Both the position numbers and the translations under genes were made by a program. Under the pieces are notes generated by a model. It was not told where the DNA came from. It worked only from the letters and a program-made list of their open reading frames with translations, and made no database searches. From assembly GCF_002850745.1 (NCBI RefSeq), contig NZ_KZ559481.1, positions 78,841-142,840 of the forward strand: a stretch of 64,000 nucleotides of DNA. The letters run 5' to 3'. The DNA comes from Nonomuraea indica. GTDB taxonomy: Bacteria > Actinomycetota > Actinomycetes > Streptosporangiales > Streptosporangiaceae. Below, in pieces: positions 44,242-53,231 of the stretch; position 1 is the stretch's first letter; the number at the start of each line of letters is the position of its first letter.

Positions 44242-45237
44242 TCAGCCCCAGCAGTTGGCGAGGCCGAAGGCGGTGTCCTTGGCCTCGACGCCGCCGACCG
44301 CCTTGTCGGTGATCAGCGTGACGCCGGTGTCGGTGTAGCCGGTCGCCTTCTTGCCGCCCTTGGCGAAGTCGGCCACCGCCTTGACGCCGTCTTCGGCCAT
44401 CTTCAGCGGGTACTGCTGGGAGGTGGCGGCGATCTGGCCGCTCTGCACGGCTTTGACGCCGGTGCAGCCGCCGTCCACGGAGACGATCAGCACGTCCTTC
44501 TCACGGCCCTTGGCCTTCAGCGCGGTGTACGCGCCGAGCGCGGCCGGCTCGTTGATGGTGTAGACGACGTTGATGTCGGGGGCCTTCTGCAGGCAGTTCT
44601 CCATCGCGGTCTGGCCCTTGGACTGGTCGCCGCGGGTGTCCTGGGAGCAGACGATCGACGGGTCCCCCTCGGCGACGCCGAAGCCCTTGAGGAAGCCGTC
44701 GTGACGGAGCTGACCGACCGTGATGCCGGGCGCCAGGTCGAGGGTGGCGATCTTGGCGGGCTTGCCCGCCATGGCGGCCTTGGCGTACTGCCCGATGAGC
44801 TCGCCCGCCTTGAAGTTGTCGGTCGCGAGCAGCGCGTCTGTGGCGTCTTGGGGGTCTGTCGGTGTGTCGAGCGCGATGACGAGGACTCCCGCGTCGCGGG
44901 CCTTCTTGACGGCCGGGACGATCGCCTTGGTGTCGCTCGGCGTGATGAGGATGCCCTTGACGCCGGCGGCCACCATGTTCTCGATGGCGGTGATCTGGGA
45001 GGCGTTGTCTCCGTCGAACTTGCCCGCGGCCGTCATCAGCTCCATGCCGTTGGCCTGTGCGGACTTCTGCGCGCCTTCCTTCATCTTCACGAAGAACGGG
45101 TTGGTCTCCGTCTTGGTGATCAGACCGACCTTGGCGCTGGAGGCGGCCTGCTGGCCGCTGCCGCCGCCGTCGTCGCCTCCACATCCGGCGGCGAGGAGTG
45201 CGGCAGCCAGGAGACCGGCCGAGAGCCTAGCTTTCAT
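44242..45237 (-). CDS. Monosaccharide-binding lipoprotein (RbsB/FrcB-like)
   Basis: 331 aa. Lipobox LAAGC with Cys19, then a Gly/Ser linker and a periplasmic-binding-protein type I fold ([54 protein letters not shown]). The fingerprint is close to fructose-binding FrcB. First gene of the operon; the tandem LacI operator lies 55-90 nt upstream. Confidence 0.92.
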   Translation of the reverse strand: MKARLSAGLLAAALLAAGCGGDDGGGSGQQAASSAKVGLITKTETNPFFVKMKEGAQKSAQANGMELMTAAGKFDGDNASQITAIENMVAAGVKGILITPSDTKAIVPAVKKARDAGVLVIALDTPTDPQDATDALLATDNFKAGELIGQYAKAAMAGKPAKIATLDLAPGITVGQLRHDGFLKGFGVAEGDPSIVCSQDTRGDQSKGQTAMENCLQKAPDINVVYTINEPAALGAYTALKAKGREKDVLIVSVDGGCTGVKAVQSGQIAATSQQYPLKMAEDGVKAVADFAKGGKKATGYTDTGVTLITDKAVGGVEAKDTAFGLANCWG

Positions 45238-45292
45238 GGTGGCGTCCTATCAGATTGGTCTCGGATCTCATCCTACTATCAGGGCGAACACA

Positions 45293-45324
45293 ATGTCATC
45301 GTTGACATATGTCATCGTTGACAT
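45293..45324. promoter_or_regulatory. Tandem LacI operators between importer and kinase genes
   Basis: Two exact, abutting copies of atgtcatcgttgacat (45293-45308 and 45309-45324). Each has complementary arms ATGTCA/TGACAT. The pair sits between the divergent binding-protein and kinase genes and probably serves both promoters. The regulator is most likely the LacI protein encoded at 41430-42452. Confidence 0.9.
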
Positions 45325-45413
45325 CGGCTGTGTTGCGATGATGAACTCCGATCCGGGAAACGTCAATGGTCCACGGCCGTAACGAATCGGCAACGCGGTG
45401 AGAGGCGACTGTG

Positions 45414-46385
45414 ATGATCTCTGTCCTCGGGGAGTGCGTGGCCGACGCCTTCGCGGGCCGCGCGAGCGGCGAAGACGCCCGTCCCGGGGCCGGTCGGGGG
45501 GCCGGTGACCCGGAGCTGGCGCTGCGGGTGCTGCCCGGCGGGGGCCCGGCGAACACGGCGGTGGCGCTCGCGCGGCTCGGCACACCCACGCGGTTCCTGG
45601 GCCGGATCTCCCGCGACGTGTTCGGGGGGCTGTTCCGCGACCGGCTGGCCGCCTCGGGCGTGGACGTGTCGGGCTGCGTGGAGGCGGCAGAGCCGAGCAC
45701 GCTCGCCGTCGCCTCGCTCGACGCCCGCGGCCAGGCCGCCTACAGCTTCCACGCCGAGGGGGCGGCCGACTGGCGGTGGACCGCCGGCGAGCTGGCCGCA
45801 GCCGGTCTCGGCGGCTCCTCCTGCCTGCACACGGGATCACTCGCCCTGGTCAGGGAGCCGGGACGGGAGGCGGTGCTGCGCTTCGCCGCGGAGGCCGCCG
45901 CGCGGGCGACGGTCTCCATCGACCCGAACGTCCGGCCCGGCCTCGCGCCCCGTGAGGCCTACGACGTGCCGCGCTGGTGCGCCTTCGCCGACATCGTCAA
46001 GCTGAGCGAGGACGACCTGGCCTTCCTCGCCCCCGGCGAGCCGGCGGAGGACGCCTGCGACGCCTGGCACGCGGCGGGCGCCCGCCTCGTGGTGGTGACC
46101 AGGGGCGCGGCCGGAGCGCTCGTCTCCCTCGACGGCTCCCGCGCGCGGGTGGCGGCCCCCCGCGTCGGCGTGGTGGACACGGTCGGCGCGGGCGACGCCT
46201 TCACGGCGGGGCTGCTGCACCGCCTGGGCGAGCGCGGCCTGCTCGGCGGGCGGCTGGACGGCCTGGATGTGGACACGGCGGCCGACGCCGCCGCGTTCGC
46301 GGCCCGGGTCGCCGCCCTGACGTGCGCCGTCGCGGGGGCCAACCCGCCGTGGGCGTACCAGCTCACCGAACCGGCGCCGTCGTGA
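45414..46385 (+). CDS. PfkB-family carbohydrate kinase (fructokinase-like)
   Basis: 323 aa ribokinase-fold sugar kinase. Substrate-side motif LPGGGPANTAVALARLG, C-terminal PfkB motif DTVGAGDAFTAGLL with the catalytic Asp. It phosphorylates the sugar brought in by the divergent importer, most likely fructose or a related ketose by the resemblance of both halves to Frc-type systems. ATG 45414 gives 8-nt spacing to AGAGG; GTG 45411 is an alternative. Confidence 0.9.
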   Translation: MISVLGECVADAFAGRASGEDARPGAGRGAGDPELALRVLPGGGPANTAVALARLGTPTRFLGRISRDVFGGLFRDRLAASGVDVSGCVEAAEPSTLAVASLDARGQAAYSFHAEGAADWRWTAGELAAAGLGGSSCLHTGSLALVREPGREAVLRFAAEAAARATVSIDPNVRPGLAPREAYDVPRWCAFADIVKLSEDDLAFLAPGEPAEDACDAWHAAGARLVVVTRGAAGALVSLDGSRARVAAPRVGVVDTVGAGDAFTAGLLHRLGERGLLGGRLDGLDVDTAADAAAFAARVAALTCAVAGANPPWAYQLTEPAPS

Positions 46386-46550
46386 CGTGGCCGGCGAACC
46401 GCCCGCCGCCACGACCACAGCCTCCGCCACACCACCACACCACGCCACCACGCCGCCGTGCCGGGCGCGGGTGTGGGTGCGGGGGTCAGCGTGCCACAGC
46501 CGTCCCCGCGCGTCGTTTGCCCCGGCGGGCGGTGGGTACGGCCGGGTGAC

Positions 46551-46979
46551 ATGGCAGAGTACGAGGCGACGCGGGGGATGCCCGCGGACAGCGATATCAC
46601 GTTCGGCGTCGCGTCCGACGTCGACATGGTCAACAGGTGGCTGCCGCACGGCCTGCTCGTGCGCGACAGCGGTCCCGGCACCGTGGAGGCGACCGGTGAC
46701 CTGGTCCCCGGGGACGGCGCGCACGAGGGGCTGTTCCGGGTCTCGCGCGAGCAACTGCGCGTGGAGTGGGGCGGCCGTGACCATCCCGAGTACGCGGGCT
46801 GGCTGCAGGTGACCGACTCCGGCACCGGGACCAGCGAGGTGGTCGTGCACCTGTCGCTGCTCGGCGAGCCGGACGAGCGGACGTCACCGGAGCGGCGGGC
46901 CGAGGTTCAGGGTCTGCTGGAGGAGGCGCTCGGCAGGCTGGCCGACGAGGTCACCCGGCGCGTCACCGACGCCGGGTGA
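46551..46979 (+). CDS. SRPBCC-like hypothetical protein
   Basis: 142 aa. The order of strands and the final long helix (SPERRAEVQGLLEEALGRLA) suggest the START/SRPBCC ligand-binding fold, and SDITFGVASDVDMVNRWLPH resembles the opening of such proteins. No catalytic motif is recognised. ATG 46551 follows GGGTG; a longer reading from 46458 runs through Pro-rich shadow sequence. It converges on the next gene across a strong hairpin. Confidence 0.65.
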   Translation: MAEYEATRGMPADSDITFGVASDVDMVNRWLPHGLLVRDSGPGTVEATGDLVPGDGAHEGLFRVSREQLRVEWGGRDHPEYAGWLQVTDSGTGTSEVVVHLSLLGEPDERTSPERRAEVQGLLEEALGRLADEVTRRVTDAG

Positions 46980-47022
46980 CCCGGCCCCGCGCCGGGTGAT
47001 CCGACCCGCCCCAGGTGACCCG

Positions 47023-47054
47023 GCCCCGCGCCGGGCGGGCGCCCGGCGCGGGGC
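47023..47054. terminator. Perfect 14-bp GC hairpin between convergent genes
   Basis: Arms 47023-47036 and 47041-47054, 4-nt loop, no mismatch. Placed between two converging stops, so bidirectional. Related ccccgcgccggg elements upstream make alternative folds possible. Confidence 0.75.
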
Positions 47055-47064
47055 GGGCGGAAGG

Positions 47065-47433
47065 TCAGGTGTCCTTCCTGTTCGGATTCTCCAGCCGGAA
47101 GAAGTTGCTGTCCTTGCCGTCCTTGGTGTGCTCCTGGTAGATGAAGTTCAGCTTGCGCGCGTCGAACGTGGCGAACCAGTCGTCCCAGGAGATCTCCTCC
47201 AGGTCGGCGCCGCCGTAGCCGGGGAAGTCGAAGCGGAGCACGCCGGGGCGTCCCTCGTGCTCCGAGCCCGGCGCCGTCGCCGGGCGGCCCCCGCGCTTCT
47301 CCGCCCACTGGCGGATCACCTCGTGGTCGGTGGTGATCAGGCTGCGGCCGGGCCGCTCCTCGTGCTCCTCCGCCGAGCCGATCTCCTGCTCGTACTTGTG
47401 CTCCCCCTGGACGGGGTGGTGCTTGTCTGCCAC
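47065..47433 (-). CDS. Conserved hypothetical protein, 122 aa
   Basis: Highly charged and soluble. The core TTDHEVIRQWAEKRGGRPAT, RFDFPGYGGADLEEISWDDW and FDARKLNFIYQEHTKDGKDS matches a small bacterial family I know only as hypothetical; its members often sit near stress genes. GTG 47433 has GGGGGAA upstream. No catalytic residues can be named. Confidence 0.75.
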   Translation of the reverse strand: MADKHHPVQGEHKYEQEIGSAEEHEERPGRSLITTDHEVIRQWAEKRGGRPATAPGSEHEGRPGVLRFDFPGYGGADLEEISWDDWFATFDARKLNFIYQEHTKDGKDSNFFRLENPNRKDT

Positions 47434-47501
47434 GGTTCCCCCCGATTACTCGTAGCGTTCCCCGTCCGGTTACCCTCGCTGCCCCCGGGCATGCCCGGCC
47501 G

Positions 47502-48011
47502 CTACCCGCGCCGGTCGTCGGAGAGCGTGGTCTCCCGCTCCGGCGCGCCGGAGCGGTCGAGCGCCGGCTGGACGAACCACGACCACACGGCGAGCAGCGC
47601 CACGACCGCCGCCGTGACGGCCCCGATCGTGCTGTCGAAGAGGTAGTCGACCACGAGCATGGTGGCCGCGGTCATCGACACGGCGAGAGCCAGGGCCCCG
47701 GCGATGCCGTAGAAGTTGGACCGGCGTACCAGCGTCTCCTTCAGCCCCTGGCGGAACAGCACGCGGTGCTGCGCGGCGGGCGCGATGTAGCAGATGGACG
47801 CGATCGCGGCGCTGACCAGCGCCACGTAGAACAACCTCCGGTCGAACGCGTCCAGCCGGGTGAAGCCCGGCGAGAACGGAACCGTGAGCAGGAACGCGAA
47901 CAGCACTTGCACCCCGGTCACGGCCACGCGGGCGCCCTGCAGCAGCTCCACGAAGTTGCGATCGGCGCGGTCGCCGCCGGATTCCCCGCCCGACTCCAGT
48001 CCCTCGCTCAC
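47502..48011 (-). CDS. DUF6328-family membrane protein
   Basis: 169 aa with four hydrophobic segments (VTGVQVLFAFLLTVPF, LFYVALVSAAIASICYIAP, NFYGIAGALALAVSMTAATM, AVTAAVVALLAVWSWFVQPA). The motif ELLQGARVAVTGVQVLFAFL followed by LLTVPFSPGFTRLDAFDR is diagnostic for DUF6328, function unknown. GTG 48011 has AAAGGA upstream. Lies 68 nt upstream of the 122-aa gene in the same direction. Confidence 0.85.
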   Translation of the reverse strand: MSEGLESGGESGGDRADRNFVELLQGARVAVTGVQVLFAFLLTVPFSPGFTRLDAFDRRLFYVALVSAAIASICYIAPAAQHRVLFRQGLKETLVRRSNFYGIAGALALAVSMTAATMLVVDYLFDSTIGAVTAAVVALLAVWSWFVQPALDRSGAPERETTLSDDRRG

Positions 48012-48273
48012 CTGGCCCGTCCTTTCCCTCGCAGGTCGTCACTCAGACGCTATGACTTACCGGGCTTTTCCCTGCAAAACCTGACCTTTTGCCCCGCTGG
48101 CCTGCGTCGCTGATCAGAGCACGCGTGACGGCACGACGGGGACGAGTATGAGTGCCCCGCAGCCGGTTAGGAAGGGGTGGGGCCGGCAGTCCCCCGAGTC
48201 GCGGCGACCCGCGGCCAGGCCCGGCGCGCCGGGACCGGATCCACCACAGCAGAGACCGAGGAGCAGTGCCATC

Positions 48274-49374
48274 GTGACGAGCGTGCTCACCGTCAACGCC
48301 GGATCGTCCAGCCTCCGGCTCGACCTCGTGGACGGCGGGGCGCTCATCGACAGCGCGCACGCCGGACGGGCCATGGACCCGGAGGCCGCCCGGGACGAGC
48401 TGTCGTCGTTCCTCGGCCGCCATCTCGACCGCGACATCGAGGCCGTCGCGCACCGCCTGGTGCACGGCGGCGAGGCCGTGCGGAGCGCGGTGGTCGCCGA
48501 CGACGACCTCCTGGAGGCGGTGCGCGCCGTGCGCGGGCTGGCGCCGCTGCACCTGCCGCCGGCGCTGGCGCTGGTGGACGCGGCCCGCGAGCTGCTGCCC
48601 GCCGTGCCGCACGTGCTCTGCCCCGACACCGCCTTCCACGCCGGCCTGCCCGCCGAGGCCGCGACGTACGCGCTGCCGGCGCGGTGGCGCGAGCGGTACG
48701 GGCTGCGCCGCTACGGCTTCCACGGCCTGTCCTACGCCTGGGCGGCCGACCGGGTGGCGGAGCTGACGGGCCGGCCGGTGGAGGAGCTGGACCTGGTGCT
48801 CGCCCATCTGGGCGGCGGCGCGTCGGTGTGCGCCGTGTCCGGCGGGCGCAGCGTGGACACCTCGATGGGCTGGACGCCGCTGGACGGGGTGCCGATGAGC
48901 AAGCGGTCCGGCGCGGTCGATCCGGGGATGCTGCTGTGGCTGCTGGCGGAGGGCGGGCTCACGGCCGAGGAGCTGGGCGAGGGGCTGTGGCGCGAGTCCG
49001 GGCTGCTCGGGTTGTCCGGCGGCCGGTCCGGCGACACGCGGGAGCTGGTGGCGGCCCAGGCCGACGGCGAGGCGGCGGCGTCGCTGGCGCTGGCCGTGTT
49101 CTGCCACCGGGTGGCCAGGGAGATCGCCGCCGTGGCGACCTCCCTGCGCCGGGTGGACGCGCTCGTGCTCACCGGCGAGATCGGTTGGGACCAGCCCGAG
49201 GTGCGCGACGACGTCTGCCGGCGGCTGCGGGTGCTCGGCGTCGAGCCGCCGACCGTGACGCACCGGTCCGAGGACGGCCCGGTGAGCGCGGAGGGCGCCG
49301 CCGTGCCCGTCTACGTCGTCGAGCCGCGCGAGGAGCTGCAGCTCGCCCGCGAGGCCCTCGCGGCGCTGGACTGA
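48274..49374 (+). CDS. ackA: Acetate/propionate kinase (short form)
   Basis: 366 aa, about 30 residues shorter than typical AckA. ASKHA-fold features are present: NAGSSSLR (Asn8), AHRLVHGGE (substrate Arg), YGFHGLSY, LAHLGGGASVCAVSGGRSVD, DTSMGWTPLDGVPMSKRSG and a late acidic residue in LTGEIGWDQPEVR. It interconverts acetyl phosphate and ATP. The usual partners (Pta or phosphoketolase) are absent here, unlike most actinobacterial loci. GTG 48274 with GAGGAG upstream. It is possible that it acts on another acyl phosphate. Confidence 0.85.
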   Translation: MTSVLTVNAGSSSLRLDLVDGGALIDSAHAGRAMDPEAARDELSSFLGRHLDRDIEAVAHRLVHGGEAVRSAVVADDDLLEAVRAVRGLAPLHLPPALALVDAARELLPAVPHVLCPDTAFHAGLPAEAATYALPARWRERYGLRRYGFHGLSYAWAADRVAELTGRPVEELDLVLAHLGGGASVCAVSGGRSVDTSMGWTPLDGVPMSKRSGAVDPGMLLWLLAEGGLTAEELGEGLWRESGLLGLSGGRSGDTRELVAAQADGEAAASLALAVFCHRVAREIAAVATSLRRVDALVLTGEIGWDQPEVRDDVCRRLRVLGVEPPTVTHRSEDGPVSAEGAAVPVYVVEPREELQLAREALAALD

Positions 49375-49473
49375 ACCCGTCCGAGCGGGCCCTCCCGCCC
49401 TGCCGGCCGAAGAGCTTCATGCGGGGCGGGTCGATGAACGTCTACGCCTGCCACCGGTGCCTGAACGTCACCC

Positions 49474-49504
49474 CGCGCGGCGGAACCGGCTCTTCCGCCG
49501 CGCG
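49474..49504. terminator. 12-bp perfect hairpin after the acetate kinase gene
   Basis: Arms 49474-49485 and 49493-49504, 7-nt loop. About 100 nt after the kinase stop and 94 nt before the convergent gene's stop. Candidate terminator for either side. Confidence 0.55.
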
Positions 49505-49597
49505 TTCCGCGGGGGCCTCCTCCGGCAGCCGGGGTGATGAGGGGGATGTCGACCGGCGTGCCACGCCCCCGGCCGCTGTTCGGCATCCCTGCCCCGG

Positions 49598-50209
49598 TCA
49601 GGAGGGCGGCGAGTACAGCCACGGGGAGCGCAGGTCGTGGAAGTCCGGCCGCCCGTCGAACAGGCTCATCATCTCCTCGAACGACTCGCGCAGGCGTGGC
49701 GACAGTTCCTTGCGCTCGCCCTGCCTGGCCTCCTCCTCGCTGGTGAAGTACGCCACGTCGACGTAGGCCCCGTCGTCCTCGACGGCGGCGAGCCCGCCGA
49801 TGAGGTCGGGCCGCTCCCCGGCGAGGTCCGCCTCGCCGGCCCGCATCAGCTCACGGACCCGGCCGGCGTCGCGGACGCGACCCCGGATCACCTGGACGAA
49901 CCCGGCGGAGTCGGACCCACCGCGCAGGTACGGCTCGGCCCGGTCGGAGTCGTGGAAGGAGACCTCCCCGGCGAACAGCTTCGCCGTCTCCATCCACCAC
50001 TGGTGCTGCTCGGGACGTTCGGAGTTGGCGCGGGCGGCCTCACGCGACTCGAACCGCGCGATGGCGACGAACGTGCCGTCGTCCGTCACCCCGGCCGTGG
50101 TGCCGAGCCAGCCGCGCGCGGCCGGCTGGAGCTCCCGCAGCCACTGGTCGAGCGCCCCGCGGATCTCCCCTGCGTCGCCGACCTGCCCCTGCATGACCTG
50201 GATGAACAT
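49598..50209 (-). CDS. Tandem ABM-like (dimeric ferredoxin-fold) protein
   Basis: 203 aa built from two similar halves. Each begins with FIQVMQGQVGDAG or FVQVIRGRVRDAG, continues with GTFVAIARFESREAARAN or GAYVDVAYFTSEEEARQG, and ends with a FHD motif (VSFHDSD, PDFHDLR). This is the antibiotic-biosynthesis-monooxygenase-like ferredoxin fold that normally dimerises; here the dimer is encoded in one chain. No catalytic residue can be assigned. ATG 50209 has GGGGAGG upstream. Confidence 0.75.
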   Translation of the reverse strand: MFIQVMQGQVGDAGEIRGALDQWLRELQPAARGWLGTTAGVTDDGTFVAIARFESREAARANSERPEQHQWWMETAKLFAGEVSFHDSDRAEPYLRGGSDSAGFVQVIRGRVRDAGRVRELMRAGEADLAGERPDLIGGLAAVEDDGAYVDVAYFTSEEEARQGERKELSPRLRESFEEMMSLFDGRPDFHDLRSPWLYSPPS

Positions 50210-50429
50210 GTCCTCCCCTTTCCGGCGGTGCCACCTCCCTCCACGCTAGGAACGGTCCGGTCGCGCGGTCGATCTCCAGGGGGCCAAGACCTCGTTGCGG
50301 CCCGTTGACCGAAGCGCTGTCCACGTACAGAGCACGTTGTCTTCATATGGAGCTGGCATCCATGTCGCGAGCAGAGCGGCTCGCAGGTTGGTAAGGTGTC
50401 AACCGTTGGAGCCCTCTGATCTCGAGCGG

Positions 50430-51254
50430 ATGATCGCGATGACCCTTCCCGTTGATGCCGCGGCGGACGGCGGAGCGCAGACCGGCGTCCGCGGGGTGAA
50501 GTCCGCCGCGCGCACGGTGGAGCTCTTGGAGCTGCTCGCCTCGCGCCAGAACCGCCCGGCGAGGCTGCGCGAGCTCAGCGACGCCCTCGGCGCGCCGCGG
50601 AGCAGCGTCTACGCGCTCATCCGGACGCTGGCCGAGCACGGCTGGGTGCGGACCGACGCGACCGGCACGCTCTACAGCATCGGCATCCGCGCCCTGCTCG
50701 CCGGCACAACCTACCTCGACACCGACCCCTACCTGCGCATCGTCCAGCCGCACATCAACGACCTCAGCGCGCTGCTCGACGAGACGATCCACTTCGGCCG
50801 CCTCGACCGGAGCGACATCGTCTACCTGGCGACGAAGGAGTCGAGCCAGTACCTCCGCCCGTTCAGCCGGGTGGGCCGCCGGCTGCCGGCCTTCAGCACC
50901 GCCATGGGCAAGGCGCTGCTGGCCGAACGCCTCGGCACCGGCATGGAGGTGCCCGTTCCCGAGCGGCTCACCCCGCTCACCCCCAAGACCATCGTCGACC
51001 GCGACGCCCTCGTCGCCGACCTCAGGCTGACCCGCGAGCGCGGCTACGCCACCGACGACGAGGAGAACTACGAGGGCGTGGCGTGCTTCGGCTTCGCGCT
51101 GCGCTACAGCCGCCCGGCGACCGACGCGATCAGCTGCTCGGTGCCGGTCTCCCACCTCTCCCCCGAGCGGTCCCGCGAGATCGTCGAGGCGATGGAGCGC
51201 ACGCGGCTGGCCATCGAGCGGATGGCTCCGGTCGATCCGTCCGCCGAGTTCTGA
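50430..51254 (+). CDS. IclR-family regulator
   Basis: 274 aa. Winged helix-turn-helix at about 25-85 (SAARTVELLELLASRQNRPA, LRELSDALGAPRSSVYALIR) followed by the IclR effector domain (TIHFGRLDRSDIVYLATKES, GRRLPAFSTAMGKALLA, CFGFALRYSRPATDAISC). First gene of a rightward cluster with a permease 1 nt downstream. Probably responds to a sugar acid. ATG 50430 or 50439 may be used. The 220 nt upstream is the only regulatory region for this cluster apart from the internal promoter at 52046. Confidence 0.9.
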   Translation: MIAMTLPVDAAADGGAQTGVRGVKSAARTVELLELLASRQNRPARLRELSDALGAPRSSVYALIRTLAEHGWVRTDATGTLYSIGIRALLAGTTYLDTDPYLRIVQPHINDLSALLDETIHFGRLDRSDIVYLATKESSQYLRPFSRVGRRLPAFSTAMGKALLAERLGTGMEVPVPERLTPLTPKTIVDRDALVADLRLTRERGYATDDEENYEGVACFGFALRYSRPATDAISCSVPVSHLSPERSREIVEAMERTRLAIERMAPVDPSAEF

Positions 51255-51255
51255 G

Positions 51256-52041
51256 GTGGACGCCGCCTCCGCGGTCCTGCTGGTGCTGGCCGGGATCGCC
51301 TCCGGCCTGGCCGGCTCCGTCGCCGGGCTGGCCTCGCTGTTCAGCTATCCGGCGCTGCTGGCCGTCGGGCTGCCGCCGATCGTCGCCAACGTCACCAACA
51401 CGGTGGCCATGTTCTCCACCACGGTCGGCTCCGCCGCGGGGTCGCGCGCCGAGCTGCGCGGCCAGCGGACGCGCGTCGCCAAGCTGGTCGTCCTCGCCGC
51501 GGCGGGCGGCTCGCTCGGCGCGTGGCTGCTGCTGAGCACTCCGGCGTCGGCGTTCGAGCTGGTCGTCCCGTGGCTCATCGCGCTCGGCTCGGTGCTGCTG
51601 CTCGTCCGCGACCCGCTAAGAAGGTTCGCCGACCGGCGCGCCGCCGCCGCCTCGGTCATCGCCGCCACCGGCCGGGCGAGGGCGCGCCTGCCGCTGGCGG
51701 TCGCCGTGGTGCTGGTCGGCCTGTACGGCGGCTACTTCGGCGCGGCGGCCGGTGTGCTCATGCTGGCCGTGCTCTCCGCCTCGGCCACCGAGCCGCTGCC
51801 GGTGACCAACGCCGTCAAGAACATCGCCACCGGGGCCGCCAACATCACCGCCGCCGTCGCCTACGCCTTCCTGGCCCCCGTGCACTGGCCGGCCGTGGGC
51901 GCACTCGCGATCGGCTGCCTGGCGGGAAGCTGGATCGGCCCGGCCGTCGTGCGGCGGCTGCCGGAGAGGCCGCTGCGCTTCGCCATCGCGCTCGCGGGCC
52001 TCTGCCTCGCCCTGTACCTCTGGCTGTCCGCCCTCGCGTGA
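51256..52041 (+). CDS. TSUP (TauE/SafE) family permease
   Basis: 261 aa membrane protein with about eight hydrophobic segments in two repeats. Family motifs are GLAGSVAGLASLFSYPALLA and GGYFGAAAGVLMLAVL. TSUP members move sulfonates, sulfite or carboxylates. It starts 1 nt after the IclR stop and is followed by an aldarate dehydratase, so a sugar-diacid or its product is a plausible cargo (inferred). Confidence 0.88.
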   Translation: MDAASAVLLVLAGIASGLAGSVAGLASLFSYPALLAVGLPPIVANVTNTVAMFSTTVGSAAGSRAELRGQRTRVAKLVVLAAAGGSLGAWLLLSTPASAFELVVPWLIALGSVLLLVRDPLRRFADRRAAAASVIAATGRARARLPLAVAVVLVGLYGGYFGAAAGVLMLAVLSASATEPLPVTNAVKNIATGAANITAAVAYAFLAPVHWPAVGALAIGCLAGSWIGPAVVRRLPERPLRFAIALAGLCLALYLWLSALA

Positions 52042-52045
52042 CATG

Positions 52046-52074
52046 TTGTATGACGACATGGCGAGTCGTACGAT
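52046..52074 (+). promoter_or_regulatory. Internal promoter with near-ideal spacing, leaderless start
   Basis: TTGTAT (52046-52051), 17 nt, TACGAT (52069-52074), then 7 nt to ATG 52082 without a ribosome site. GTTGTATGACGAC and GTCGTACGA are GntR-like half-site patterns overlapping the promoter, so the GntR protein encoded downstream may bind here. Confidence 0.6.
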
Positions 52075-52081
52075 GATCGGC

Positions 52082-53215
52082 ATGACGTCTCCCTCCGACC
52101 GCATCGCGTGGGTCCGGCTCTCCTCCGTCCACCTGCCGCTCGACACCCCGGTCAGCGACGCGAAGGTGCTCACCGGCCGGCAGCGGCCGATGACCGAGAT
52201 CGCGTTCCTGTTCGCCGAGATCGGCGCCGAGAGCGGGCACCAGGGCTTCGGCTTCGGCTACTCCAAGCGCGCCGGTGGCCCCGGCCAGTACGCCCACGCC
52301 CGGGAGATCGCCCCCGACCTGATCGGCGAGGACCCCAACGACATCGCCCGGCTGTGGGACAAGCTCGTCTGGGCCGGCGCCTCCGTCGGCCGCAGCGGCC
52401 TGTCCACCCAGGCCATCGCGGCGCTCGACATCGCCCTGTGGGACCTCAAGGCCAAGCGGGCGGGCCTGCCCCTCGCCAAGCTGCTCGGCGCCCACCGCGA
52501 CTCGGTCCGCTGCTACAACACCTCGGGCGGCTTCCTGCACGCCCCGATCGAGCAGGTCCTCGACAACGCGAGCGCCGCCGTGGAACGCGGCATCGGCGGC
52601 ATCAAGATCAAGGTCGGCCATCCCGACGCCCGGGTGGACCTGGCCCGGGTGGCCGCCGTGCGCGAGCACCTCGGCGACGGCGTCCCGCTGATGGTCGACG
52701 CCAACCAGCAGTGGGACCGGCCCACCGCCCAGCGGCTCGGCCGGGCGCTGGAGCCGTACGGGCTGGTGTGGATCGAGGAGCCGCTCGACGCCTACGACGC
52801 CGCTGGGCACGCGGCGCTCGCGGCGTCCCTCGACACGCCGATCGCCACCGGCGAGATGCTCACCAGCGTCGGCGAGCACGCCGAGCTGATCCGCCTCGGA
52901 GCCGCCGACGTCATCCAGCCCGACGCGCCCCGGATCGGCGGGGTCACGCCGTTCCTGCGGCTGGCGGCACTGGCCGAGCACAACCGGCTGCAGCTCGCGC
53001 CGCACTTCGCCATGGAGATCCACGTGCACCTGGCCGCCGCGTACGGGCTGGAGCCGTGGGTGGAGCACTTCGAGTGGCTGGAGCCGCTGTTCGAGGAGCG
53101 GCTGGAGATCCGTGACGGCCGGATGCTCGTGCCGTCCAGGCCCGGCCTCGGCGTCACCCCCAGCGAGCAGGCCGCCCGGTGGACGGCCGACCGGTGCGAG
53201 TTCGGCACGCGCTGA
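52082..53215 (+). CDS. Enolase-superfamily talarate/galactarate-type dehydratase
   Basis: 377 aa mandelate-racemase subgroup. The second-strand base motif is K175-x-K177 (GIKIKVG), metal ligands are Asp206 (MVDANQQ), Glu232 (IEEP) and Glu258 (ATGEML), and the general acid/base His308 (LAPHFAMEIHVHLAA) is paired with Asp281. The PHFAMEIH...EPWVEHFEWLEPLF stretch (308-335) is characteristic of L-talarate/galactarate dehydratase. It removes water from an aldarate to give a 2-keto-3-deoxy acid. ATG 52082 seems leaderless. Followed by a GntR gene after 16 nt. Confidence 0.88.
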   Translation: MTSPSDRIAWVRLSSVHLPLDTPVSDAKVLTGRQRPMTEIAFLFAEIGAESGHQGFGFGYSKRAGGPGQYAHAREIAPDLIGEDPNDIARLWDKLVWAGASVGRSGLSTQAIAALDIALWDLKAKRAGLPLAKLLGAHRDSVRCYNTSGGFLHAPIEQVLDNASAAVERGIGGIKIKVGHPDARVDLARVAAVREHLGDGVPLMVDANQQWDRPTAQRLGRALEPYGLVWIEEPLDAYDAAGHAALAASLDTPIATGEMLTSVGEHAELIRLGAADVIQPDAPRIGGVTPFLRLAALAEHNRLQLAPHFAMEIHVHLAAAYGLEPWVEHFEWLEPLFEERLEIRDGRMLVPSRPGLGVTPSEQAARWTADRCEFGTR

Positions 53216-53231
53216 CCGGAGGGCGAGGACC

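Noticed and set aside
42466-46385. Assignment of the locus as a ribose system
   Set aside because: The ATPase is the single-domain FrcA form, not the duplicated RbsA, and no RbsD or RbsK-type partner is present. A fructose-like sugar is more likely but unproven.
49434-49500. Short frame beginning MNVYACHRCLNVTPRGG, with a CxxC
   Set aside because: Zinc-ribbon-like start, but the frame runs on antisense through the ABM-like gene without an early stop and has no ribosome site. Possibly a gene remnant; not supportable as a gene.
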